Shown here: positions 20,410-31,781 of the stretch, one piece after another
Layout of the letters: each line of letters begins with the position of its first letter
Numbering within the stretch: the stretch's first letter is position 1
NCBI RefSeq assembly: GCF_041146395.1
Contig: NC_090989.1
Location: 52,044,501 to 52,108,500 of the forward strand
Reading direction: 5' to 3'
DNA: 64,000 nt
Origin: Eulemur rufifrons
Lineage: Eukaryota > Chordata > Mammalia > Primates > Lemuridae
Notes under the pieces: generated by a model
Database searches by the model: none
Told to the model about the DNA's origin: nothing
Seen by the model: the letters and a program-made list of their open reading frames with translations, nothing else
Made by a program: the position numbers and the translations under genes

Positions 20410-23400
20410 GACATGTAATTTTTTGAATGCCAAAGTAAGGACATTTGATAAAAGTGGACGAAAGACTGGAGTAACCGTGGCTCTTTTAGGATGGCTATAA
20501 GCTGCATCATTGGTGATACACATATTCTCTGAAGATTTCTGATGCCACTGCCAAGGAAACTACAACATAGAGGTGTTAGTCCCAGGTCCATGGAAATTCT
20601 CTCCCTATGCCCCACTGGAAAATGGGGTGGGGTTGTTTTATGAACCTAAGTTGAAATTCCACTGCTTTTATTGTTTGCTTTATTTTTCACTGACTCAGTG
20701 GGGGGATGGAATCATAACAAGCTCTCATTTATGATACCTGGAACTCAGCCCTGCACAATATGGAATCCACCTGCACAAAATGTCAGGAAAACCAGAATAT
20801 AAGGTAAGATCAGGCAGAACACAATTGCCGATGGAACAGAATAGCACAAAGTCACTTGATTTTGTTTCTCAATCTGAGTAGATGTAAATCTGGAGAGCAT
20901 CGTGTTTCTTCTCACCTTTTGAATTTTAAGCGTCAGAGAAGTTACCACAGAGATAAATGGCTTGTGGCCACTAAGTATTCCTATCAACATCCGCTTTTTG
21001 ATTCTTCCTTGGTAAAAGCTTTTCCTAGCACTGTAAAGAAATATCTACTACTCATAGGAAAAGTGTGCTGCCTTTAGACAATGCACAACTAAATTTTGCC
21101 TTCTGATTGTTCCGCTGGTACTTGGATAATTCTGCCTATTGAAAAGTCCCACAGGTTCAGGCATTCAGAGTTGGTGCTTTGCTGAGGAGCCAGCGGGACA
21201 AAGACCCCACTTATGAAATCCTGACTGAATGCCTCTAATCAGATTCCTCTCAGGGAGAAGATTTGGTGGCACCCTGAGTGCCACCTAACCTCAGCTGGTC
21301 GATTCACACTGCCTCTACTCTTCTGATTCTCACCTGTTGTCTTGGCTACATGTTAAGACATGGTTTTGCTTTGGTCCACCTTCCTTTCTCATTTCTCCTG
21401 GGGGGCGGGGGTGGGCAGATGTTAAGATTCACTCTTCTCAAAAACCAGAATTTCAGGAGCCCACAGGCACCGTTTCAGCATCTCACATTTTCCTTCCACA
21501 ATCAGGGAAAGTCCAGCTGGGGGATCCCGGTGCAGTAGCAGAGGACCAACCTTCAACGCTTTCCTCCTGAGGACTGTTTCATAGGTGGTATTGCATACAT
21601 TGCCAACATCTTTCTTCTAAAGCTCCAAGGAGTCCACCACCTTTGTGCCACTGGGGAGCCAGTTATACAGCTAGTCAAATACAATGGGAGAAAACGTTTT
21701 CTATGGGCCCCTGCAGGCCCCTGTAGGTGAGTGGTGGTGATGGATAGGGTTTCACTAAATCAGATGGAGAACTAGAACCAGAACTAGAGTAACCGTATTG
21801 TATACGTCCCAAGCTACATACTGTTAAGAGTGTAAGGAATGCTTAAAATAATGGTAATAATATACATTTAAAGCACGTGGAAGCAGAAAGTGGAACTATT
21901 TGAATTATATTAATATACAGATAAAATAATCCTATTAAAACTATTTCCAAAGTAAAATTTAAAAAATAATAATACATTTGCAATTAAAGCAAAATTTTTT
22001 AAACTTTATTTATATTGATTGGTTGAGCATCAAAAATACCAAAAGTAGAATAATTATTCTTGGTACATATTCACACACTTTAATCAGTTCTTTGCTTCTA
22101 CTATCATGTCAGGTATTTTTTTCAAGACTGTGGTTTTATCAGTATGACATTTAAACTTTTTTTCATAAAAATTGCCTTCTATGTTCTTAAAGTTACATTT
22201 TGTGACTAATGAAATTGAAATCAATAAAATCTTTGCAAATCTTAAATTAAACGGGCACTGAGACAGCAGCATAAACCAGGGCTTCTCTGTGCAAACTAGA
22301 ATAATATGTACTTCTTAACTAAAGAAACAGAGAGAGAAAGAGTGATATAAAGATAGATGGATAGATATTGATTTCCCACACAGATGTCAGCCCTACTCAG
22401 AAATGGAAGAGATCATGTTTCTAATGGTGAAACTTTGGAAGAGAAAAGCAGGGGACATCCATGGTGAGAAAACAAATCACAATTCCACATCAACCACTGC
22501 TGACATTGGATATCTGGTGTCTTCCGATGTTGATGCCATCTTATTTTATTTCTTAAGAAACGAGTAAATCCCTCTTTCCAGTGTTTTGCAGCCTACTATC
22601 CCTTGAGAAAAACAAAGCTGCTAAGTAAGATTCCAAATAGATGGAGGACAAAAACATACACCAGAGAAATACATTTATACTTTCACACAAAATAATGACG
22701 AGATGTGTTTTGGAAGAATGTCCTAACACCAAATTCACTTCTCTGAAATCAAAGCTTACCCAAGAGCAAGTACAGGGCCACAGCGGGAACCAGATGCCGG
22801 TTAAAGAAAGGAAGTTTAGCCACGATTACTGTTTCTTTTACCCTTCAGGGAAAAAATTCCAAGTGCAAAGCAGCTTTTCTCCAGTTCAGGCTGAACAAGC
22901 TTTCCTCCTGTCACATTCTCAGTTCTCCCCTGAGGTTAGCCGTACACGCTCACAAACACTCTCCAGACTATTCACATCAGCATAGCCTCAAATGGTTACT
23001 TAGCTTCATAAAATCAGGTCAGAGTGAAAAGGATAAGCTCTAATTACTCACTGAAGTTATCTTTGAATCCAGTGTCTATGTTCTCAATGTTCTTATAGCA
23101 GAAATTATTTTTCTCCAGAACCACAAGAGGGAGCATTCTTACTTCTTTGTCACTGTCCATCGCTGACACTGGATAGATATTATCCTCATGCTTATTTTAA
23201 AATGATAAGACACATTATTAAACACTAGGCAAGCTTCTTTTTTATTCACCTAAAATCTGAGTGATTATCTGCTTGTTTTTCATTGATTCATATTTATTAT
23301 ATCCAGGATAGTTTTTCAACCAGTCCTGGTAAAAGAAAAAGCAGAGAGCATTTCATAATGGTTCTTCGTCTCACGTTTATTATCTGGGGATTGTGAAGGA

Positions 23401-23736
23401 GGATTTCTCTGTTAAGTTGTGTTCAGCAAATGCAAGATAGCAATGGACAATTCACCCTAACTAGGAGAAAAGGAATCATTTATCTAGAAATAATGATATT
23501 ACCTACCACTTTGAGCTGACCTCTTGCCCAGTCCTTAAAAGGCTAAAAGCGAACCACAAACATGATCCTGCAATTCTCATCACATTTCTATAAGACAAAG
23601 AGGTGATAATACTTTCTTCAATGACCAAAGTATAGTGATAATCAGGAAACTATTGGTCTTACATAAGAGACAAGATTATATTGGTCGAAGTAATTAACAC
23701 AAACTGCTAAAACAAATAACCCCAAAAACCTGTGGG
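20410..23736. other. unique DNA, no feature recognised
   Basis: About 3.3 kb of mostly unique sequence. The longest frame is a plus-strand 114-codon run (22641-22985) that resembles no family I know and is within chance length. Short imperfect GATA/GATG repeats occur at 22348-22366. Confidence 0.4.
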
Positions 23737-23773
23737 TACACACACACACACCCCCACACACACATACCCCCCC
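23737..23773. repeat. impure (CA)n / C-run simple repeat
   Basis: Alternating ca units interrupted by runs of c, ending tacccccccc-like sequence. A likely polymorphic microsatellite. Confidence 0.85.
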
Positions 23774-24264
23774 GTTTGATGGAAGTTGGGTGACCAGCCT
23801 GGTCTTCTCTTTTCCCAGTGCTGACTCAAGGATTCAGGTTCCTTCTATTGTATGACTCTATCATCTTCCCACTGAATTCTCACTTGACTGAAAAGCAAAG
23901 AGTTGGGTAATTTTGAGGGCCATGCCTGGAAGTGGTATACTTTACTTCTGTCCCTTGGCCATCGTCTAGAAAGTACCAACTTACATGGAGAGTGAGGCTT
24001 CCTCGATGCCTGGAAAGAGGACACACAATTATTGAGTTACTAGACCAGGAGTTTGCAACATGGGGTTCATGGGCTGCCAAAACGTCTGTTAGCTTGGATG
24101 GAAAACGAATTCCATCCTAACCTCTAACTGAATTTTAGCATATCCTTCCATTATAAATGTGGGCATAGTAGACTTTTGCGGTGCCCAAAGCTACCCCCAC
24201 TCAGTCCATCTGATTTCAGTGCAGCTGAGGTAAACAATTCCATTCATATTGTCAGTGTCATTCC
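23774..24264. other. unique DNA, no feature recognised
   Basis: Two overlapping opposite frames (23880-24080 minus, 23932-24120 plus) are short and without known domains. Confidence 0.4.
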
Positions 24265-24660
24265 TCAAGTCTGATATCTCTTTGCTTTTCTGCTTTTAGG
24301 TCTTTCTCTGAAGTCTCAGAAGGTCACTCAGGAGATGCACAGGTGCAACTCAAAAGAGCAGAACAGCTACAAATCATGGTGACAACACTCAAACAATGTT
24401 TATCAGGAGTTTATGTAAACAGACCAGTCTCTAGTTCTTTACTGAGACAACTTTGAGCTTCCTCAAAGTTAGCAAGTGGAATCGTGTCCCACTTGTTCTC
24501 ATCAACAACCAGCACAATAATGTACCATATATAGCCTTTTCCCTTTCTGATTGTTCCCCCACCCTCTCACTTCTGTTTCCTGGAATTGTCTCCTAAATAA
24601 ACTACCTGCCCCAAAGTCGTCATCTCAGCCTCTGCTTTCTTGAAAACCCAATTTAAGAGT
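24265..24660 (+). mobile_element. possible ERV LTR fragment
   Basis: The segment cctaaataaactacctgccc followed by atctcagcctctgctttctt and gaaaacccaatttaagag resembles the polyadenylation region and 3' end of a class of primate ERV LTRs. A TATA-like tatatagcc lies about 65 bases upstream of the AATAAA. The left end is undefined and no target duplication is visible. Confidence 0.35.
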
Positions 24661-25479
24661 CGGTATGGGAAGAGACTCTAGAAAAAAGCCCCTCAGTATG
24701 GATTTTGAAACTGAATTACTGACCAGTCAGACAGAAACTCTTGCATGTGGCAAATGTGGGGAGAGGAGCTAACTCCTAGCTTGCATTCGCATCACGAAGA
24801 CTAAGACTCTCATCTATGATATGTTGGGATGTGGTACAGGTGAAAGGCAAAACATTGGCTCCTGCGGTATCTCTGGTACGTGGATGGTATAGGGTAAATG
24901 TAATTTTAAAAATGAGACGTGTAAGTATGACTGAGAATCTTGAAAGTCCAGCTTACCCTGAGCACTTTGGGTCATCAAAAGTAGTCTCTACCCCTTACTA
25001 GAAAAGCAGCCTTCTATTGCCAGGAGAATATGCAGTGATCTCAACTAAAGTAGCAAGATAGTGCTTGTGTTTAAGATCTGCCCCCACCTACCTTTAGCCA
25101 ATAGGTGAAGATCTCAGCATAGCCCAAGCAAGGACGAATAGTTATTGCTACAAGAGTAAATAGCTTACCAAAAGATTTTCAAGTCTTGGCTCAGATGTAT
25201 TGGCAAGAGCTGTGAGTGGATCTTGAGAATAATAGAGCTAAGGGTACGGAGCATTATATTGAATATAAGCCTGGCAGAGGGGGCAGTTTATTAACATGGC
25301 TGTACTCTCTCAGAATGTACTGTCCTGGCAAGGACACCTGGAGCCAGTTCTAACATGTTGCTACAATGGCTCCTTTAAGCTTGGACATGATACTGTCCTA
25401 TGGTATATAAGGTAGAGATGATAAACTGTGTTCAGTGAATTGACAGAGGGAAATATAATCAGGGAAATGATTATCTTTT
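24661..25479. other. unassigned, possibly ERV-related
   Basis: Text such as gggcagtttattaacatggc, tgtcctggcaaggacacctg and gagccagttctaacatgttg gives an impression of retroviral internal sequence, but I cannot name a family or find a frame. A related impression continues beyond the L1 at 28000-28350, so both could be parts of one element split by the L1. Confidence 0.25.
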
Positions 25480-27990
25480 ATCTTTTTAAAATCTTTTATC
25501 AATACATAATATTTTAAATAGTTATGAGGTACATGTGATTGTTATACGCATAGAATGTGTAATGATCAAGTAAGCACATTTGGGGAATCAATCACCTTAG
25601 GTGTTTATCATTTTTATGTGTTGGTATCATTTCAAGTCTTCTCTTCTAGTTACTCTGAAATATACATAGTATTTTGGTAAATATAGTCATCCTAGCCTGC
25701 TATCAAACATTAGAACTTATTTCCTCTATCTATCTGTATGTTTGTACCCATAACTAACCTCTCTTTATCCCCCACCCACCCACTCTTCTCAGTCTCTGGT
25801 ATCTATCATTCTATTCTCTATGTCCATGAGACCTACTTTTTTAGCTCCCACATATGAGTGAGTACATGCAATCTTTGTCTTTCTGTGCCTGGCTTATTTC
25901 ACTTAACATAATGACCTCCAGCTCCATCCATGTCCCTGCAAATGACATAATTTCATTCGTTTTTTGGACAAATAGTATTCCATTATATGTATATATCCAT
26001 TCATTTGCTGATGGAAACTTAGGTTGATTCCATATTTTTGCCATTGTGAATAATGCTGTGATAAACATGTGAGTTTGATATGTCCCTTTGATATACTAGT
26101 TTATTTTCCTTTGAATCAATATCCAGTAGTGGAATTGCTGGATCATACATTAGTTCCATTTTTAGTTCTTTTGCAAAATTTTTATACTATTTTCCATGGT
26201 AGTTGTACTAATTTACATTCTTACTAACAGTGTATAAAAGTTCCCCTTTCCATACGTTCTCGCTAGCATCTGTTATCTTTTATCTTTTAAAAAACAATGG
26301 CCATTCTAACTAGGGTGAGGTGATATCTCATTTAATTTGCATTGCCCTGACCATTAGTGATGTTGAGCATTTTATCATATATATGTTGGCCATTTGTATG
26401 TCTTCTTTTGAGAAATGTCTATTCTTGTCCTTTGCCCATTTTTAATGGGATCATTTGTTTTATTACTGTTGAATTGAGTTCCTTGTATAGTCTGGATATT
26501 AGACCAGATTAGTCAGATAAGCAATTTGCAAATATTTTCTCCCATTCAAGAGGTTGTCTACTCACTCTGTTGATTGTTTCTTTTGCTGTGCAGAAGCTTT
26601 TTAGTTTATTATTGTCTACTTTGTTTTTGTTGCTTGTGCTTTTGAGGTCTTAAACAAAAAATCTTTCCCTAGACCAATATCCTGAAGAGTTTTCCACATG
26701 TTTTATTCCAGTAGTTTTATAGTTTCAGTTCTTGGTGTTTAAGTCTTTAATCCATCTTGAGTTGACTTTTGTATATGGTGAGAGGTAGGGGTTCAGTTTC
26801 ATTTCTCTGCATGTGGTTATCCAGTTTTCCCTTGAGGAAGAGGGTGTCCTTTTCCCAATGGATGTTCCTGGTGCCTTTGTTGAAGATCAGTTGGCTGTAA
26901 ATATGTGGATTTGTTTCTGGGTTCTCTATTCTGTTCCATTGGTCTATGTGTCTATTTTTATACCAATACCATGCTGTTTTGTTTACTAGAGCCTTGTAAT
27001 ATGTTTTGAAGTCAGTGTGCTGCCTCCAACTTTGTTCTTTTTGCATAGGATTGCTTTGGCTATATAGGCTCTTTTTTGGCTCCATACAAATTTTAAGATT
27101 TATTTTTTTCACTTCTGTGAAAAATGATGTTGGTTTTTTCATAGGGATTGCATTAAATCTGTAGATTGCTTTGGGCAGTATGGTCATTTTAACAATATTA
27201 ATTCCTCCACTCCATGAGCATGAGATATCTTTCCATTTGTTTGTGCCCTCTCCAATTTTTTTGATCAGTGTTTTGTAGTTTTCCTTGTAGAGATCTCTCA
27301 CCTTCTTGATTAAATTTATTCCTAGGTATTTTTTTTTTTTGTAGCTACTATAAATGGGAATGGAATTACCTTCTTGATCTCTTTTTGGGTTATTTCATTA
27401 TTAGTATATAGAAATACTACTGATTTTTTATGTTAATTTTGTATTCTGGAATTTGAATGAATTTGTTTATTAGTTCTGAGAGTTTCTTGGTGGGGTTTTT
27501 GGTTTTTGTAGATATAAGATCATGTCATCTGCAAAGAGCAATGATTTAACATCCTCTTTTCCAGTTTGGATGCCTTTTATATCTTTTTCTTGTCTGGTTG
27601 CTCTGGCTAGGAATTCCAGCACCATGCTGAAAAGGAGTGGTGAAAATAGGCATCTTTGTTTTGTTCCAGTTCTTTAGAGGAAAGGCTTTCAACTTTTCCC
27701 CATTCACTATGATGTTAGCTGTGGGATTATCATATACAGCCTTTATTTTTTTGGGTTATTGCCTTCTATGCCCAGTTTGTTAAGAGTTTTTATCATGAAG
27801 CGATGTTAAATTTTGTCAGATGCTTTTTCTGCAGCTATTGAGATTATCATATGGTTTTTGTCCTTCATTCTGTTGATGTGATATATCCATTTATTGATTT
27901 GCATATGTTAAATCATCCTTGCATCCTTGGTTTAAAATCCACTTGATTGTGGTGTATTATCTTTTGGATGAGCTTTTAGATTCAGTTTGC
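25480..27990 (-). mobile_element. 5'-truncated L1 (L1MA-like), antisense
   Basis: Plus-strand text is the reverse complement of an L1 3' half. From 25490 it reads 3' UTR (agttatgaggtacatgtgat), then the ORF2 C-terminus (25841-26068, with IAK-type and MEYY-like remnants), the ORF2 region after the reverse transcriptase, and the palm region near gatcatgtcatctgcaaaga (FADDM-encoding strand). It stops near ttcagtttgc (27990), where L1 homology ends abruptly, so it is 5'-truncated. Flanks on both sides may belong to one older element. Confidence 0.92.
26747..27301 (-). pseudogene. L1 ORF2 remnant, C-terminal to the reverse transcriptase
   Basis: An unbroken 184-codon frame inside the antisense L1. 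It begins with [15 protein letters not shown] and contains [12 protein letters not shown], the [20 protein letters not shown] block and [10 protein letters not shown], all typical of the L1 ORF2 region between the reverse transcriptase and the Cys-rich C-terminus. The full protein is about 1275 residues, so this is a fragment. The frame is closed by stops on both sides, and the reverse transcriptase and endonuclease domains are not in frame with it. It is too short to be functional. The surviving length only suggests that this L1 is younger than the L1M copies nearby. Confidence 0.85.
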
Positions 27991-28749
27991 GAGCAGGAAG
28001 TTGGCATCCTTAAATGAATTACGTGAGATAGGAGAACTTGCTACCTGACTATGTTCCATGGATAGGGAATGCACATCTTTCTCTAGGAAAATAAGGAATG
28101 CACCAGTGAGGGGAAGACCAGCATCACTGAGAAGCTCAAAGGTGACTCTACTTTGTAGCCCAGAGTTGACATGAGAAGATGCTACCTTGGGACTAGAATC
28201 CTTAGTGTCAATGAGGATGGTAGGATTGCATAATTGGGGAGAATAATTGGTAGCACTTAACTGTCAGAGGCAACATTGATATCATTACCATAGGAAGAAG
28301 CAAGACCAGAGCAGCAACAAGTTTGTCTTGCTCCATAGAGATCTGTGGTGATGTTCAATAGACCGTAGTGTCCTCAGAGCAAAATACAGGAACAGTGAAA
28401 AGAACACCATATCCTTTAGCAGCCTGCCAAAAGGCTCAAGTCATCAAAAAATATTTTAAAACAAAAACAAAAAGCCCTCTGATCAAACCTCCCTCTGGAA
28501 GTCTGCCTACCTGCTCACAAAATATCCATTTCACTCTTTCTGCTATACATAATATGCAATCACACTTCAAAAGAAACAATTCAAACTAGTATCTACTCAA
28601 TACATAAAGTCCATAATAATTTTTTTTAATTACCAAACAATAAAATAAATAAATGCATATTTAGGTCATACCATAAGTGACAAAACTTCCATAGCAAGGG
28701 AAAAGACAGCACTACTCAGCTTAACAGGAATGATCAGCTTCCATTTCAC
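27991..28749. other. unassigned DNA
   Basis: Possibly the continuation of whatever lies at 24661-25479 (text such as gcaccagtgaggggaagacc, cagcatcactgagaagctca). The plus frame 28368-28589 (73 codons) has no known domain. Confidence 0.25.
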
Positions 28750-29269
28750 AAGAGTCTGGGTAACTTTTGCTATTTAACAAACCTCTCCAAAATTTAGTGG
28801 CTTCAAACAATAGCAACATTTATATTTCTTGGGAACATGAAATTTGACAATGATTGGGAGAGATCATTTGTCTTTGCTCCACTCAGCATCTGCTGGATTA
28901 GCATAAAGTCTGGGAGCTGGAAAAATCTGAAGACTCAATAAAGTGTCTGACAATTGATACTGACGATGGGCTGGGACTTTAGCTGGGGCTATCAGCTGAA
29001 ATATCTACATGTAGCATCTTCATGTTACATGAACTTCCTTACAAAGTGCTGGTTAAATCCAGGAGCAAGCATCCCAATAGGGAGAGCCAGGCGGAAGCTC
29101 TACTGCCTTTTCTAAATCTAGCCTCATAATCATGCATATCAGTTCTGCCTCATTCTACTCATTAGAAGTGAGTCATTAATTTTGGTCTTCATTCAAGATG
29201 AGTGGAAATAGACTTCATAATTTGATTGGATGAATGTCAAAGAATTTGCAAACAGGTTTTAAAACCACA
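28750..29269 (-). mobile_element. 3' LTR of a MaLR-type provirus
   Basis: Antisense LTR text: tgggtaacttttgctattta, ccaaaatttagtggcttcaa, tccaggagcaagcatcccaa, gagagccaggcggaagctct, attctactcattagaagtga, then a right end near ttttaaaaccaca. It is paired with a similar LTR at 31255-31781 in the same orientation, with MaLR-like internal sequence between. Confidence 0.75.
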
Positions 29270-29929
29270 AGTCTTTCTTCTGGCCAAAAATTATTTATAT
29301 TTCTTCCACATGCAAAATATACTTATTTCCTTCAAGACCTTCAAAAGTCTCATCTATTATGGCATCAGGCTCACATTCAAGGTCAATTATCCTGTCATCT
29401 AAGTTAAGTCCAGCTGTATATGTGCCCCTAAGTTCAGTTACTTAATTATAGCTTCTCAAACTGAAAAGACAATTTATGTCTCCCACATACCCCCAGCATA
29501 TAAAGGTCAAGTCATAAGATAACTGCTACAGATATTCTCGTCCAAAAGTTGCGAAAAAGTAGTCCACCATCAATAGCACTTCTGACATATATTTAAGTAC
29601 ATGTTGCAAGTTTCTTTATTAGAGTTCAGTTCTATTGCCTGGGAATTATTCTCCATGGCTCTTGGCTCCACCCTCTGGACTCTCGATTCTTTACCTTCCT
29701 TCCTCTTCCAAGGTAAGAAGCCAGTATTTGTATCTAAATGGTTTTCTCACGGTTTGAGGGTCCAGAAACTTTTTTTCATTGTGTATGATCTTTGTCCCTT
29801 TAGTCCAAGCCGTTGGTAGTATAATTCTGTTAAAAACTTTGTGGCTTTTCTATGAGTCTTACTGAGATACACTCCATTTGACATAAGTCACACCCACAAC
29901 TCTCATAAACATAAGTGCTTTTCTACTTT

Positions 29930-30176
29930 ATTTTTTAATTTAAAAAATTTTAATTAAGAAAAAGATTATATATATTTATGGTGTACATATTGTATATATT
30001 TATAGTGTATTTTGATATATGCATACATTGTGGAATGGCTAAAAGAAGCTAGTTAACATATACATTACCTCATATACTTATTTTTTTGTGTGTGGTGAGA
30101 ACACTTAAAATGTTTTCTCATAACAATATTCAAGTATACAATATATTGTTATTGACTATAGTCATCATGATTAGCC
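29930..30176 (-). mobile_element. L1 3'-end fragment with perfect target duplication
   Basis: A 247-bp antisense L1 3' UTR piece (tttatggtgtacatattgta, ggctaaaagaagctagttaa, attgttattgactatagtca) starting in a T/A-rich tail. It is flanked by cttttctacttt on both sides (29918-29929 and 30177-30188), a perfect 12-bp duplication. Such extreme 5' truncation is normal for L1 insertion. It lies within the MaLR internal region and therefore postdates it. Confidence 0.9.
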
Positions 30177-30525
30177 CTTTTCTACTTTCTTCTTGCTAGG
30201 GTGCTGTAGGAAAATGCTCTTGTTTTTTTTTTCAAAGCTCTATTGAACTATAAGTCATACCTTTAAGAACCCTAGGAACTGTTCATGGCAGCACCTTAAA
30301 TCTTTCTGAGATATTAACAAAGGGTAGTACAGTCACAGCCTTGGTTTTATCTTAGACCATGTTTTCTTTATGACGCCCTGATCTGAATCTCTGCCTAGAA
30401 TCCATTTTTAAACGTTAGTATTATTTGCCATATTGGAATATATAATATATTGGAATACATAATATATTGGAATTAGAAATAATTTAATTTTCAAACCAGC
30501 AACTCCTAGTCCCTGTACATATTAA

Positions 30526-30842
30526 ATATATATATGAAGGGGTTTTGTCATGTGTGTACATGTGTGTTTTGAGAAAGGATTTTACTGTGTCACCCAGGCT
30601 GGAGTGCAGTGACCTGCTCACGGCTCACTGCAACCTCGAACTCCTGGCCCAAGGAATCCTGCCTTGGCTTCCCAGATAGCTTCATGCTACCATGCCATGC
30701 CTTTTTTTTTTTTTTAATTTTTGGTAGCAATGGGGTCTTGCTTTGTTGCCCAGGCTGGTCTCAAATTCCTCACCTCAAGCAATCTTCCTGCCTTGGCCTC
30801 CCAAAGTGCTGGGATTATAGGCATAAGCCCCTGCATTCTGCT
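30526..30842 (-). mobile_element. old Alu (AluJ-like), antisense
   Basis: Antisense dimeric Alu: gtcacccaggctggagtgca, actgcaacctcgaactcctg, T-rich middle, tgcccaggctggtctcaaat, cccaaagtgctgggattata. It lacks the strepsirrhine linker and has lost most CpGs, so it predates the linker-bearing copies. Flanks gtccctgtacatattaa and gtccctgtatatgtatta are a degraded target duplication. The T-side tail is decayed into TA and TG repeats. Confidence 0.9.
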
Positions 30843-31254
30843 GTCCCTGTATATGTATTAATAACAGCTATTTCTTTATTTTATTTCTTTCCTCTTACAT
30901 TTTACTTTAAGCAGTTAGAAAAGGCCAGGTGGCACCTTCAATATTATCCCTGAAAACTTTCTTAGTTTATCATGTAGTTTATTAGACATATTTCCTATTT
31001 TTCATGTTACTGCAGGATACTGTATTGTTTCCTGTTACCACATAACAATTGTCCCATTTTCTCCAGCTTCCAAACATGTTTTCCTCACTTAAAGTCCTGA
31101 TTGACAGCTTCAAGGGCCATCAAGCACCTATTAAATAGTCTCTTCAAGGTGTTCAGCTTTCACTAGCACTCCCCTTGAGGTCTCAAAGCAATTCCTACAT
31201 GTTTTAGTTTTTTGTTGTAGCAGCACTTCTAGATAACAAATACCAAAATCTCTT

Positions 31255-31781
31255 CCATTTATCTATTGCTGGGTAACAAATCACCCCAAAATACAGAGGC
31301 ATATAAACATAGCAACATGTATTTTCCTTAAAAATAAAAATCTTTGGCAAGGATCAATTGGGATAGTTCATATATGCTCCACTCAGCTTTCACTGGGGCA
31401 GCTTAAAAACTGGGAACTAAAATCACCTGAAATCTTGTTCACTCACATGGCTGGTGGGTGATACTGGAGATCTCCTGGACCCTTGACTCTGCATGTCAGC
31501 TAAAACAACCATATGTGCTGCCCACATGTCCTCTCACAACATGGTTGATAATTTGCAAGGGTGAGTTTCTCAAGAAAGAAAGCCACAAGGAAGCCGTATT
31601 GCCTCTCCTAGCATGACTTTTTTAGTAGTAAAACAGCATTAATTTTCAATGCATTCTATTAATTAATTAGATACAAGTGATTAATATAACACTGAACAAT
31701 GTTAAAGGAGAGGGTAGTTAAAGCAAATCTTTTGATGAAGATTGTTAAAAAAGTTTGTGGACGTGTTCATATACCACAACA
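31255..31781 (-). mobile_element. 5' LTR of the MaLR-type provirus
   Basis: Antisense partner of 28750-29269: tatctattgctgggtaacaa, caccccaaaatacagaggca, ctctcacaacatggttgata, attctattaattaattagat, then gtttgtggacgtgttcat and the end ataccacaaca (sense start TGTTGTGG). Because the provirus is on the minus strand, this right-hand LTR is the upstream one. The two LTRs are strongly diverged, placing the insertion deep in mammalian history. Confidence 0.75.

Larger units (their letters stand above)
29270..31254 (-). mobile_element. internal region of the MaLR-type provirus
   Basis: Between the two LTRs, plus-strand text reads as the antisense of MaLR internal sequence: agtctttcttctggccaaaa, ttcaaaagtctcatctatta, gggaattattctccatggct followed by cttggctccaccctctggac, atggcagcaccttaaatctt, ttaagcagttagaaaaggcc and gttgtagcagcacttctag at the primer-binding end. 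About 1.4 kb remains once the L1 piece (29930-30176) and the Alu (30526-30842) are removed, near the normal size of these non-autonomous elements. No frame is open. MaLR elements lack pol and depended on other retroviral enzymes. Confidence 0.75.

Noticed and set aside
22641..22985. 114-codon plus-strand open frame in unique DNA
   Set aside because: Several frames of this length are expected by chance in 64 kb of A+T-rich DNA. There is no recognisable domain and no clear promoter or splice context.
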